64,000 nt of DNA, taken from the NCBI GenBank assembly GCA_034336665.1, contig CM067568.1:40776770-40840769 (forward strand). Reading direction: 5' to 3'. Source of the DNA: Luscinia megarhynchos. Its lineage: Eukaryota > Chordata > Aves > Passeriformes > Turdidae. A model generated the notes under the pieces. The model was not told the DNA's origin. It saw only the letters and a list, made by a program, of their open reading frames with translations, and did no database searches. This document shows, in pieces, positions 25,823 through 39,749 of this stretch. The stretch's first letter is position 1; every line of letters begins with the position of its first letter. The position numbers and the translations under genes were made by a program.

Positions 25823-28800
25823 TCTGCAGTTGTGAGGCTTTTTTTGCTGTATTTTGGTCAAAGTGCTGATAAGCTTGAAGGATGACTCAAGTAGCTGAAT
25901 GCCTCAAGGAAGTGGATTGTATGATTCATGAGGATTAGTCTCATCTTTGACATAATTTTATGTGATGAGAGGAAAGATGAGTTTTACTTGATTTGTATAG
26001 GTTGCATTCAGCTGCTCATGTTAGTATGGGTGTATAGGAACATAATTTATATTATCCACATAGGTTCAAGGATCAAATTGTGCTGTTTTTTACAATGCAG
26101 GATGAGAGATAAAAAGTAAAATAGCGGCTATATGAGCTCTCAAGTGAATGGTCAGTCAGTATCTTTAGTGCTGAGAGGTATAAAGGATGCCCTTTCCCAC
26201 CAACAGGTTTCCTCATTTAGGCCAGGCATGATAAAAATGAGGTACCTGTCACCTGACTTCATCTGAGTAAACCTGTAACCTCTGAAGCTGGAAGTGTGAT
26301 GAACTGCTGCCTTTGGAAGAAGTTGGCTTATTAGTTTCTTTCCACATGATTAGACAATACGTTTCTGCAGGTAAACTGAATTCAGCAGTGAGAGCCCTCT
26401 GCCCGTAGGGCTCAGATGCTTTGTGTAATCCTGACCTGTTTCCTTTTCATTCCCTTAAGTCCCACCAGTGCCTCCTCACAGTTCTTTTGCTGAATTTCTG
26501 TGTATTCACTTTGTTTGCCTCTGAAGAGGCACTCATAGCAAAAGGTGGATTTAATTCATAAATTGAGAGTTAAGAGCAGGCATGGACAGAACCAAGCGGA
26601 TTTGCAAATCCACCACAATACGTTGCAATCACTTATGCAGTGATACAAATGATTTTTATTAACAGCTTTCAAAATGAATGTAGCTAATGTTACTGAATGC
26701 CCTTGAAAGCAGAAATAATTCTGCCAACTGGGCAGACCAGCACCCACTTCCCAACAGTGCTGATGTTCGGAGTACTTTGTATTCCTTATAAACTTCATTG
26801 GAAATGGCATATTGTAAATCTGGTACTACTTTGCAGTAGTGAAAGGAAGGAAAAAATTATTGTTGTAGACTGTACAGACTTCTACCTAGAAGACCTAAAT
26901 TAATTGTCTTGCTGTAGCCCATGAACTAGATTATCTAACCATCTGTCAAGGTGATTTGGGAATCAACTTAAATGGGAATATACCCCACTAGGCTTATTGC
27001 TTAGATTTTGTTTTATTGCTTCAATAAGTGCTGGGTTGCTGAGGGTTCCTCTGGATGAGATGTCCATGAATAGAAAATTAATTTGTTAGTACTCTTGTGA
27101 AGAAATACAGTAAATACAAGCCAGAGGCATCCAGCAAGCATCAGAACCACCTCATCTGTACATTGTAGGTATTCAGCAGAATGTCATCTGAGCATCAAGG
27201 GTTAGTCTGCTGTACATATGGATTAGAACACTACTTATTGGCCAATATGGTGTTATGTACCTTCTGCCTAAAATACCTGCAGAAGGTCCAATCCTGTTCT
27301 AATTATCAGCAAATGAAATGAGTCACTATGAAAAGGGAGTGACTTTGGAACTTAGTGGGAGTAACCTAACATTACAACTATACCATGACTTTGGTAGCTG
27401 GCCATTTGTGGGAATGCTTGTCTTCCACTATTAAGATGGAACTATAAGTTCCTTTGATATCTCTGATGTTTGTGATTAAATTATACTTTATCTCATTGCA
27501 TCAGACAGTGTATGAGGTCTTAAGCTCTGAAAGAAAGAAATATATATAATGTACTTTGTTGGTGTATAATGTCTGACAGAAATATGTGTGATAGCTTCCT
27601 TTTCCTATATTATGAAACTCTAGTGTTGTAGGGAAGTATTCTAAAGGGAAAATGTGCACTTCTCTTTTTTTTAATGCAACAGAGCTGAACCAACCATTGA
27701 GGAGTTGCATAAGCCCTCCAAAACCCTCATATTGACCACAAAAAATTAAGCCTTAATCTTCAATTCAGAGATAAGATATTTCAGTAGTTCTCAAGCAGCC
27801 TAATCCTGACCTAAGTGAGACCTGATCTCTGAGCTATCAGAGAGTACATTTTGAGTTCTCACCTCAATCCTTCACTGACATATCAGAGAAGATAGGAGGA
27901 AGTCTCCAAATTTCTGTACTCATTCTGTATTTATCTCTTCTCCTTACATCACAATAAGAAAGAAGGTAAAACATAAGGATCTAAGTTTATGCCATGGTAA
28001 AACCATAATTTTAATGTCGGCCATATGTGATTATGTAACTGCACTGATATTGCATCTCATTGTTAAATGTTAATTTTAGAGATGTTGTGTCTGCAAGATT
28101 CCTAATGTACCTAGAAGAGTGAAGATATGGTTTGCCATCCACATCTTTACATTTTTTGTTTCCTCATCAGCCAGTTATTTAAGTGTCCTCTGTTGACTGT
28201 TGTGATAATAACTGCACTTGGTAAAGCACAGCACTGCTACTGTATTTGCTGGCTATCAGTGGGCATTACTGAAGAAGATACAATCTCTGCTCCAAAGAAC
28301 TATTCAAAAATATCCAACCAAACAACACAGCCCCCTCAAAATAAACCCCAAACCAAAAAAAAACCAACCAACCAACAACTAAACCCAAACCCAAAGAAAT
28401 CCTTGCACATAGGCATACCCCCTTAAACAGGCAGTCAAGAAGATTCTGGGGACATGAGTAAGAAGAAATAAAATGTTGACTGGAGTAGATAAGAACATAA
28501 GGCTGACCTTTGCATTGGCAGCTTTAGCAGGACCAAGGAATGCAGAAGCTACTGTTCTGAATTGTTTTCTGTTACTTTGCATCACGAGATTATGGGAAAG
28601 AAAGCAAGTCGCTGTGGACAGAGGTGGCCCCTGAATTGTGCCTGTTTAATGGATGACTGAAGGTTTTCCATTTGTGTTAAGCTAATAGCACTGATCTAAA
28701 GGACAAAGAGGCAGGCTTAAGACTTCATCTATCTCTCACCTACTTTATGAGACACTATAAGAAATAATGTCTTATAGCATAATATATGTCTCATCAGCAG

Positions 28801-31800
28801 TTAGGTAGTTGTGCAACACATGGGTTCACAGTTGTCCTGAAGTTTTCTCTGAATGGGATGACTTTCTTGCAAAAGAAAGGAGCAGCTCCTTATAGTGTCT
28901 GCTCTGAAGGAATGCACTAAGGTCTTGGCATTTGCACTGTGATGTTAGTGAGCAAGAGGAAAAAACTGAGAAAGCACCCAGTCACTAAGACCTTTAGAAT
29001 CAGCCTATATTTTCTGAGCAGCTGTCGATGGAGTCTGTGTGAGATTATTATTGTTTGCAGAAGCTTTATTGATCTTGGCTTTGAAGCCCAGAAATCTGTT
29101 TACGGCAGCCTATAAAAATGAACGGCTACTTCTTTTGCTGAAGGTTAACACAACTGTGTTTGTTTAATTGAATTGAAATGGCTTTGTGTTGTCTAAATGT
29201 CAGTGTTAATGAATTTTCAAGTGATTCTAGAGTCTCCTAGTTGGATAAAAATATATAGATAGAAAGCAATGTGTTAAAAGGGGGTGCTATCCACTTCATT
29301 AAAACAAGATAAACATAGATCTGCGAGAAACACTATTGCCTTTTACACAGTTGGCTGCATCAGAAGGTCCTTTAAGGTTCCCAAGTCCGTTTTGTTTTCC
29401 AAGTCAGTTTGTATTATTTGCATCTGTGTTTTTTCGAAAGCAGTGTAAAGAAAAGAAGAAATGCAGAAGGTTGGAAATGGCACCTTTGGAATATCCAGCT
29501 TTTCTAGAATATTACTTGATGGGAGAAAGATCTTACAACAGTGAAATTGGAAGAAGTATTTTATTTATAGCTTCCTGATTGCAGTGAGAGAGCTGAAAAC
29601 TTGTAATGCTGCTTGGCTGTATGAGTACTTGCCTGGACTGCTGTGGACATAATACCCCTTCTAATTTTTTTTGTTCTGCAACTAATTCATCAAATATTCT
29701 GTCTAATTTGATCAAATTTACCTAATTTCAAGGTAAATTAATGTGTGCTGCAGACTGTAGTGTAAGTGTACAAAGACTTAATCTAGAAGAAAAGTTAACC
29801 AAAACATATACATGTGTAGATTGTGAAATTTGTTTTGAAGACATTTTTTCCCTCTTAATATTGTGTTGATAGGCTTTCTTAAAAAGATTTTTAAGTTTTC
29901 TGTCATAGTCTGGGAGTATGTTTGAAAACTGCTGTGGCTCAGGATGCTGATGCTGTGCACTTTAACAGGTTTAGAGGCAGTCCTTTTCCCCAAATCCTTC
30001 ACTATGTGTTTAGCTATAGATAGTATTTTTTGTCTATCTATGAATGGGTCAAGATGTTACTGAAATAAACATTGCATGAACATGGCAGGAGGAGGTTGCT
30101 TGTGTCTTGATTATACCCTCAGTAATGTCTCCTGTGCTTTACCTGCTGTCAAGCTATTCTCTGTTAGAGACTTCCCCCTTCAGTGTCCTCTCTGGTTACT
30201 AGACAGTTACGTCTGAGAGACACCCGTGACTGCAGCATCTGTTTCTCTTCAGTTAATGCCTGTTTTCAGGCTTTGTTTTTCCTCATCTCATTTTGTACAT
30301 GTAGAGAGACTACAGGATTGAAAGCTAAAAATGGATAAGCAGAAAATGGTCAGGGGAGCAGAACAGAGGTATATTTTGATCTCTCTGAAGAACTGGAATA
30401 TTTAGCACCAAGCCAACAAGTGTAATGTCTTTCAATCCAACACAATGAGTGCTCATTCTGCCTATTAATGTATTTTTAGAATTAGAATTCCTCCCCCAGT
30501 GGTGGGCTCCATTTCCCTCAGTGTTTGAGAGTTCAAACAGAGCAGTGGTGCTCCCCATGGAATATGTAGTTACACAGATCATTGCTCTCTGCGAGGGCTT
30601 TCAAATCTCACAACACTCTTGAGAAAGTTTTTTCATGAAACGTGTTCGTCATCTATTAAACGTGTTCTCCAGGGAATGGTTGATAATATACAATTAAATG
30701 AGATCTGAACACAGAGGGTATCCTGAGCAGCTGTTACCCTCTGGCTAAAATCTTCTTTTGGTGGATGTAACTTCCATAAAGGTGAAGAGAATACTAGCAG
30801 ATAATACGTAATAAACCCAAAAAGATTCTTCAAACCCTTCTGTATATCAATGTAGTCCTCATCAGAGTTTTTCAAATCTTTATCCCATTATACCTTAACT
30901 CCATCATGAAAAATAAAAATATAAAAAGAAATAAATTTAATTAGAAGCTTCTTTGAAATCCATTCCAAACATTAAAGGTCCTATTTCAAAGCTTTTGATC
31001 TCAATAGGTTTTGGATCAAACAAAGACTGTAGGTTCGATCATTTCGTGGCTTGCATATCTGGAACTTGAAGGGATGGAAAATGCAGTGAATTTCTATTTC
31101 CATGCTCAAAATGCAGTACATAAAAAAAGGTGAAGATGTGATAGACATTTACCCTTTTGATTTGCTTTAAGGGAATCTCAACTGAGAAGCAGTGTCTCAT
31201 CTTGAGGCATTGAAGTTCTCTGGAAGATCTTAATTTGACTTCATTAAGAGCAGGAATGGCACCTGCTGGGGTAAGGAGGGAACGACATTGTAGGAAGGAT
31301 CCCAGATGGCTTAGAGCTGTATTTATTTTGTAATTTGAACACTTGCTTTTTCTGGTTTTAGTAAATATGTCAGTAAGTACAATGTTGCATTGTTCCCAGT
31401 AACATTTTTTTAAACTCCCAGGTGATACTGCAATTACATTTCTAATGAAGAGTGTAAGTGAATGATCTTTAGGAACCTTTATTTTTAAAGTTGAAAAGAT
31501 TCACATGGTCACAGCAAAAGGGGTGATGCTTTTGGTGCATCTTTTTCTGTACCTTGGATATTTTCTGAGCTGAATCTGAGTTTAATGTGTTCAAATGGTT
31601 GAACATACTGTTTTCTACTGTTATTGGTAAGAAGCTTCCTGCACACAGTGGTATAACTGTATTTGTGAACTAGTTTTAGGTAATTTATAATAAATGTGAG
31701 AATCTGAGTTTTTTTCTACAGATGGAAATTATTCCATGTTTTATTTTTATCTAAACTGACAATGTGTGCAGAAGTGGCCTGTATATCTTAGAGATTTCAC

Positions 31801-34800
31801 AAACAGATGCTTGAGCAACAGAAGATTATACTTCCCATGTGAAAAATACAGGGTTATATTTCCTCTGGCTGTCAGAGGTCTCTCTGAACTAAGTCTTTGT
31901 TCTCCTGTTCTGTAGTCTTTATTTGTATCTTTGGGAAGAAGATGGGATTTAGATAACCTTTTTGGGGACAATGGGACAGCAGGAGAACTGTCTGATGAAT
32001 TTGTAAGGCTTCTAGTAAGGCAAGAAACAGTGGTTGAGGCTCTTCTATGCCATGCAGATAACTCGGGTTAGAGTGCAGATGCTTGAATTTTATGTCTCTT
32101 GCAGACCTCCCAGAAATTAATTTTCTGTTTTGATTTGGAAACAATTTTTGTTGTTCTCTCATGAAAAGGTCTACAAATGAGTTGAAAAGGAAAGCTTTGA
32201 GTTAAAATAAATTCAGCAGTAGCTAATTAGGATGTTCTAGACCATTCTGCTTTAGGGCTCTGTGGTATCATTTCCAGTTCAGTGCATTTTTGTATGCACC
32301 CTTTCTTCTCTTGAGTAGTCAGCATTTTTGACTGTAATTTTTGTAATTGTTGTAAAGCTTGTTGCTTCTACTAATTCTTATGGAAAGAATGCACTCGTAG
32401 GATAACATAATGTGGATCCTGGTGGTAAGATATAGTGCCTCAGTGGCAAACCACCTCAGGGCTCCCAGTCTGAGCAGCAGGGAAGCAGAGGTTAAGGGTT
32501 TGCATGACAGTTGTTTTAGTCCCACTGAATCTTTAAGGTCAAATCTTTTGTTTCTGTTTCGTTTCAGTCTTCTGGTTTATATTGAACACTTTAAAAATTA
32601 TGCTTTTACCTGGGTTTAAGCAGACAAAGACCTCATAAACATCAAAATGCTATATCAGCTTTGTTTGCACTTGTGCCACTGGTAGGTCAGGAGAATTTTT
32701 TTTTTCCTCCCAGTCATATGTAACTGCTTTTAAGAGAGGTTAAAGAGCAGCAGATGTTCCTGTTGCATATGTTTGGAAGGATAAGACTTATGAAGGCATG
32801 ATTGTGATTTTCCATTTTTTCATCTTCAGTGCTTGTCACTCTTATCTATTTATTACTAGGTACTCTTCTGTGCAACTCATTCCATGAAAATGTGTTGGTC
32901 ACTTCTATTATTGGAACTTCTTTCTCATCAGAAGCTGCAACTCTGATATCAGCATAGGTCCCTATCAAAATGGATGAGATATTGTAAGGAACAGACAGTG
33001 TTTTCTAGCTTTCACACTTTTGAGCACTGAGTTGCTTCAAAAATCAATTATCAGGAAATATCATAAATGCATCATAGAGTTTCTAAACAGAAACATAGTA
33101 ATGTGGTTCCACAATGCAATTTCAGATTGTCATTATGGACTACTAGGCCACCTTTGGGAATCCTCCTGTTGGAATCCCTGAATTTTTTCTCTGCTGTGTC
33201 ACTGACTTTATGGGGCTTGGTATATCACAGGGAAACAGAGATGACGTGCTACTGCACTTCTTGATTTAGTCTGCTAGGAGTTGCAGGCTCTTCCAGAAGT
33301 GTGGACTACTGAGGTGCTTTTCCCTGGTGGTCAAATATGGATAGTATTTATTCTTTCTAAGCACTATGAAATCATAGAAAAAAAACATATTTAAATGAGA
33401 CAGTGTTGTTATGAATCCATATTGGAAATTATTATTGCATTTTATAAATCCAGTGTCATGCAAGTGTTTTTAAATAACAAAAAGGGGAAGGTGATCCCAG
33501 TCTTTCTTGGAATTCACTTCAACAAAATATGTCTGAGCAAGGTCTCTGAACTGACATGCTAACTTTGTGCAGTGCTGGGATTTGTTTCCTTGGGGTGTAT
33601 TGGGTACCTTAATTAAATGCAAGCAGAGAGCAAAAAGAAATACAAAATACTTTTTGTCTGTTGTGAGCTAGTTGTGTGGTAATATGTCTCAAAATTCTTG
33701 TTTATAAAAATTTTTCGTGTTTTCTTGATAATTGTTTTCCAAGAAATAAGGAGTGATAGAAAAAATATTTCTTAAAAAAATTAAAAGGTCAGGTTCTGTT
33801 TCTTAACATGTTTTTATTACAGATTGCTGACAGTCATTCACTGCCCTTGACTGTTTTTATTCCATTTCTTTGTGTGACAGCACAGATTTGAAAAGGAATG
33901 TATTATTTCCTTTTTTCCTCTAGTTTCAAATGAGACTAGAAAGTCTCCTGCCTCTGGGGATATTAGTACAAAGCATGTGATTTCCCCACCTTTGACTGAC
34001 ATATGGCTTATCCAGTCAGCCTGTAATAATCCTTTACACTTGTCACATGCTCACTGATACCCACAAACATATGCCTTCTGGACTACTAACTGCTTGAAAA
34101 TTTAAAAAAAAAAAATAAAAATAGATGTTGCAGCTTGTTTGAGTTTATATAATGAAATGCCCAGAAAGATTTTCTTATTCTAAGGTAATTTGATTGGGGT
34201 TTTTTTACTTCTTCCATATGGAAAAATAGGAAAAGAGAACAGTGTTCCTTATTCTGATCTTTGTGTCCAGCTGTCAGTTCTGCACTCTGTAGTACAAAAG
34301 GAAAACTGCTTCCCTGCACATAATAAGGATGCTGAACAAGCACTGCTCCATGACATTACATTAGCCCTTAAAGGCTTAGTGCAGAACAGAGGCAGAAACT
34401 GGTGCATCTGGGATCCATTTGGCAGTTCCCATTATCACTCATGACTCTGATTGCACATCTTCTTGGCAGCCTCACCTGGGAGGGCCAGGAGTGAAAACAA
34501 TTCAAAGGTGAACTTGGTTCTCAGCCCTAGAAATTCATGACTCAGTAGCAGCAGTGTTGGAGGCAGTGTAGTTAAAACCTGTGTGGCTGCTCCCAGTGAT
34601 AAATCTGCCAAGCAGATGTCCTTATTCAGAGCCATGTCAACCGAGAAAATTTCAGCAGTTTTAAATGTGCTAGCAAAGAAAGTCCTTTAAAATCTCAGCA
34701 ATGTGCCCTTGTGGGCTCTGCATCCTTTAGAAGGAGTCGGTTGATGTGTTTGTTGTATCCACATGCACAGGTACTTTCAGTGTGTTTTATTTACATTAAA

Positions 34801-36224
34801 AAACTATTAAAAAACAAAGGAGGCAATCACATAGAAATATATGCATGAAAACTCTTCAAACACACTTCTAGACTGATGTTTAGTGAATAGCATGGCACCA
34901 TCGAGAAAAAACAGCATTAAGAAATATTGAAATAACAGAATCAAGCAACATCCACCTGTCATAAGCACAAGCTGTAACAATCTTTGGTAGTATGGGTCAC
35001 GATGACTTTCATCTTTTCTGTGTTCTCTGAATAAGACAGCCTGGTTCACTTAATGTGATTAAAGTTCCCTAGATGGTGCATCAAAGTTGTGAAGGTTCTT
35101 TTTCGTCTCTGGTTACAGAATGGGATGCTGTCTTTCTATGGTATTTGTCATGTTATCCTATTGGTGTAAGGAAAGGGGATGAGGATTTGGAATTAAACAG
35201 AAGCATTATCTGATAGGGCAACTAAGCAGAAAATCAACAGATTATCAGGGGGTTTATTGTGGGTAAACAGTCAATCATAATGTAGTGCAGTGTTTATTAA
35301 TACTGTTCATTTACTTGCTCTTTGTTTTCATTCCATCAACTTTTCTCTAAGCACCCTGTATAGATAGGAGACTGAGACTATGAAATTCATCTAGTGTCCT
35401 AGAAAAAACCTGCAGCAAGAACAGGAAAATGTTTCATGCCCCAAATTCCTTGTGTATCATAGGTCCAGCTACTCCTTTCCCAGGGTGTGAGTGTCTGTGT
35501 CTGTATGTTGAAGAGCGACGAGATAATGTTGCAGGAGGAATTGATTAGGAGTAATTTGCCAGGGGAAGGGAGCTGTATTGTGAGCTGTCAGCAAGTAATG
35601 AAGCAAGGATGCCAATTGACAGGTGGACCAAAGCATTTTCAGTAGGAGGGAGGAGGAAATCGGTTCCAAGATGCAATTGCTCTAATTGAGACTGTGAAGA
35701 GATAAATGGGGAAAGTTTGCAACAGCTGGAGACTACTCTGAAGGAAAACTTTGAGGGTTTGTTATCTTCTCAGGAGGTCTTTTAGTCACCATGGTGATGC
35801 CTCTGGCAGACATCAGCAGGGAGAGAAAAAAAGCAATGAAACTGAAACCACAGTCAAACAAAAGTCCCCAAGTAAAAGGTCCCAGACATATGGCGGGAAA
35901 ATAAAGAAATAAATATTGCTAGTGGTGTTCTTTGAACTGCCACTTGAAAAGAATTTGAAGGACACATCTGACCAGTGCTGATTACAGTTTCTGTGTAAAA
36001 ATTTCAGTCATTATACAGCAGTGTATACTGGTCACCACAAGCAGTAGGGCTGTACCTGGGGTTTTGGGACCCATATGCACTTTCTTGTGTGTCCACTAGA
36101 AACACATCTAGAAAATTTGATTGGGTGCTTAGGCACTATGGCTTTGAAATGAGGATGGTTATTTGAAACCCTGCTTCAGAACTAGGAGGGGGAAAATAAA
36201 AGCATGGAAAGAGCTCATCTTCAT
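25823..36224. other. NRXN3 upstream intron, segment 5: no gene seen
   Basis: About 10 kb of AT-rich intron. It contains one C/A-rich low-complexity patch (28312-28402). Open frames are short and random, and I recognise no exon or mobile element. Confidence 0.6.
28312..28402 (+). repeat. C/A-rich low-complexity tract (ACCA-type)
   Basis: The stretch is built of CCAA, ACCAACC and CCCAAA words with almost no G or T. The same composition occurs on the minus strand at 44372-44580. Confidence 0.8.
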
Positions 36225-36312
36225 TAGTGCTATGGCAGTGTTCAGTCAAAGGTTGGACTTGATCATGTTGGAAATCTTTTCCAGCCTTAATGGTTCTATA
36301 ATCATTATTGAG
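36225..36312 (+). mobile_element. CR1 LINE 3' terminal fragment
   Basis: The order GGTTGGACTTGATCATG, TTTTCCAGCCTTAATGG and TTCTATAATCATT is the signature 3' end of avian CR1 (GGTTGGACTAGATGATC, TTCCAACCTTAATGATT, TTCTATGATTCTA). Only about 90 bp is recognisable, as expected for a heavily 5'-truncated copy. Confidence 0.8.
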
Positions 36313-39300
36313 TTCGTTTCTTCTTTTTCCCCCTTCCATTTTCATTGAATTAGTCTTAGCTTTTTGCTGCCACTTAAAAAGTTTATCTCCTTTTTCACTA
36401 CAGGAATCTTGGAAACATGTTCCTTAGGTAAGCTGTGTGTAGCACATAGCCTTATTTCCATTTCCTCAGTCAGTCCTTTTAGATGTGGATAATTCAGACT
36501 GGTGCAGAAAGGGATGAGGTTAGCCAATACTTTTGTCTGTTTTTCCTTTCAAATTGCAAATAGATTGATATAGTGAGTTTAAGTTAATTCAGAAAAACAC
36601 ATACATGTAAGATGTCTGTGCTTCAACATTATTGGCAAGCATGCTGTTGTTGACTAGCTTATTTTATAGTGATGGCAGGCAAAATACCACCATTACATCA
36701 AAATACCCTTGGGCTGGTGTGGAACGAACAAATCACTAAATTCTGTTCCTGTATTGGAGGTACAGGATGTTTCTTTATGTCAGGATCTCCTGTAATGTCA
36801 AACTGGATGCAAATGAATTTACTAAGGAGCAGCAGGAATAGCAAAGGAAAAATGGGAGCTGCAGTAATAGGGTTGTGTGCCTGGAAGCAAGAATAATTTT
36901 GTTTCAGAATGCTGGATTGGTTGTCTTTTTAAACAGAAATACTTTTCTTTCAACTTGTGTTGCAATAGTCTCTAGAGAGTCTGATCAATGGCTGACCTTA
37001 TATAGTATACATGTGTACCTAGGAACTTCCAAATACTTTTCTTTCTGATTAAATGCTACTTGCCTTACTCATCATTTCATAATTCACTTCTCATGGGTCT
37101 TGTTGAAGATGTATATCATAGAAGAAGATCTGGAGGGGAAAACATTGCAATTGTTTTCTTTTCTGTATACAGAGAGTAGCCTGGAAGGAGAAATAAACAT
37201 GAGCACAATAATCTATGATGCTAATGTTGAAGAAGTAAAACCAAGTTTTGCAGTTTAATTGAGGAAACAACTTCTTTAGCCTTTCCCTTTCTAATAAAAA
37301 GAGCAGTAGCAATATGTTTGCAGTAAGAAAGCATGCTGAAATGTAATATCTTGATTTATGTAGTGCTTAGTGATGGAAATCTCCACATCTGAAAGACAAA
37401 GCTGAGCAACAATGTGTGTGTTTCTGTTAGTTGGGTAAGCATGTAAAGTTACTGCTGTCATGAGTCTCATGAGATTTTTGGAACTTATATTTATTCTTTT
37501 TTTTATGCTGCATTTTCTTAGTATGTTTATTTTGATTCTTATTTTTCCTAGAAAATTGTTCCTAAGTGGTGTGAGGAAAAACCCAGTACTTTTCTACCCG
37601 TGGAAGAGCTTGGTTTTGTAATGTTGCATATAGAGAACAAGTGTGCATCTGCAAATATGGTGGAAAATAGTAACTATCCTAGATAGTTAATAGTTATTTA
37701 TTCTTGAGATACCAGCTCCTTTTACCAGTGGCTGACAGACCTGCTATTTACCTGGTACTTGCTGACTGATTACAGAATGTATGTAGACCATAGGTCTTAT
37801 GATGACTGAGCTCAGTGTGGCTGTAGGTGCTCAGTGTCTGGATTGGTTTGTCTTTCATTAATAGACAGTAGCAATGTTATTTTGGCATCCACTAGCACAT
37901 AGTCTCTTTTCTCTGTAAGGCATTATTTATACCCTCTCCTTGGTGTAGTTCAGCTGTAGATACACCAGGGCAAATGAACTTGCACAGGACAGCCTTAAAC
38001 TCTCTCATCAGGTATAGCCTAACTTGGTGTAACTCAGAGGAGAGAAGTTTACATCTTTTACATTGTTTGGTTTCCATTTTTTTTTTCCACTGGGTGGTCT
38101 AGCTGTTATATAGGCCCTAAAAAGTCTTCAATTTCCTTTTGCTCTGTCATGGCAGTGACTGGTTGCTGATAGACTATGCATAATGCCAAAATAACTGGAC
38201 AGAAATGTTCATTACTCTGCTCAACTGTGTGTGGTTTAAGTCTATTCTGGCAGTGTTATATGAGGATTGCTTTGAAAAAGAAAGATCCAGCCCACCTACT
38301 CATGAAATACATTGCCACAGAAATATGTGAGTGGTGCAGGAAGTTCTGATATATTTTGTAAGAAGTAGAAAATTTCAGTGGTAGTGACTTCAGTTTTCCA
38401 ATTATTTGTTTTCCCTATTATTTCCCCAATACATTACAGAAAGTATTATATTTGAATATAAATTAATATGCAAACAGATTTTGCCTTGAAGTACTGCAAT
38501 GAACATGATTTCTTTACAACTAAATGTACTTGAATTAAATCACTGACCTGAGATGAATTACTCAGATTTGCACTTGTTGCAAGGTCAGAATGACATTCTC
38601 GTTTTGCTTGTGTTTGTGACCTTACTGTTCTGTTGTGGCCATTATTGTCAGCTTATCAATTCAGCATTTTATGACTTATGGGTGAATCAAATAGAAAGAA
38701 TAAAAGCCAGAGGCTGTTGTTGAAATAAAAATAACTTTGAGGATTAGCAAAAGTGATGAAACTGTTTGGGTGCAATAAGAAATAAATTAGTGTACAAATG
38801 TGTAAAGTATTTCAAAGTACTGTATGGATGCCACCTTTCAAGATAACCTATGAACCTTTGAACAAAGGAGAACGAGCCCATGGAGCAGCCTACACCTCTG
38901 AGACCATTGAAAAAAATTTGGCTTTTCCTAGAACTTGCTTTCTGTTCTTTGAACACATTCCAATTTATCAGTACTGAAGGGAAGATGTGACTGTTGGAAT
39001 GACATGTTGGAAGAATTTCCCTGAAGAAACTGCAGCCTCTCAGAGACTTTATGAGTATCTTATAGCAGCATTCACTGATGGAAAAGCCAGAAGAATTCTT
39101 TCGTAATCTCATTCTCTAGAGTAAAGGACCAGAATTAGGAGTTGGATTTGGAGCAGAATACCTAAATCAGAAGATCTGACCAAGCTCCAAGTATACAACA
39201 TGAGGGAGCCCATTCAACTTTGCTAAAACGAAGAAAATATCAGATTAATGAACTGTGGGTCTAGACCCATTCCACAAGAAAGAAAACACTTTTCTGGATT

Positions 39301-39749
39301 TGCAGGAAAATGGAACATTATGATATACGTAGCACTGGCCATACTCGATGTGTTCATGAAACAGACTTATATAACAGGACATCATATAACAGGAGCAGAC
39401 CCTGTTCTTTGATTAACTAAGTGGAACAGGAGCTTCTCTTTGTTTTCAGGCCCTTAAATAGATGAAGGAATGCTTGCAGGTCCTGAAACTGAGTGTTCAC
39501 AAGGGGAGATCTATTTTTAACCGGAATCTTGAGGACAGCATGTGTGAAGAGAGGAAATTGTTTCTAGGATAGAAGAAATATTAAGATCCGAGAGCCTACA
39601 TCACACTGTGGCACTTTGATCTTCAATAAGTACAGTGAGATATTGTGAGATACTTGGAGAGAAAATAGGTGGGAAAAACAAAACTGAACAAAACAGTCAA
39701 AATGTTATTAATGTCTGGGGGGGGGGCGCTGGGGGAGGGAAGGTACATG
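36313..39749. other. NRXN3 upstream intron, segment 6: no gene seen
   Basis: AT-rich intron. A small perfect inverted repeat (TAACTATC / GATAGTTA) lies at 37671-37689, and a G-run cluster at 39717-39739. No exon is recognised. Confidence 0.6.
39717..39739 (+). repeat. G-run cluster (G10, G5, G3)
   Basis: Ten G bases (39717-39726), then CGCT, five G, A and three G. It could form a G-quadruplex on the sense strand, although the long first run makes the exact register ambiguous. It sits just before the recognisable part of the CR1 copy. Confidence 0.6.

Noticed and set aside
37671..37689. 8-bp inverted repeat TAACTATC / GATAGTTA
   Set aside because: Arms this short are expected several times by chance in 64 kb of AT-rich DNA.
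37925..38045. Repeated TTGGTGTA(G/A) and TACACCAG words suggesting an ancient amniote repeat
   Set aside because: Only short words match; I cannot separate this from chance without an alignment.
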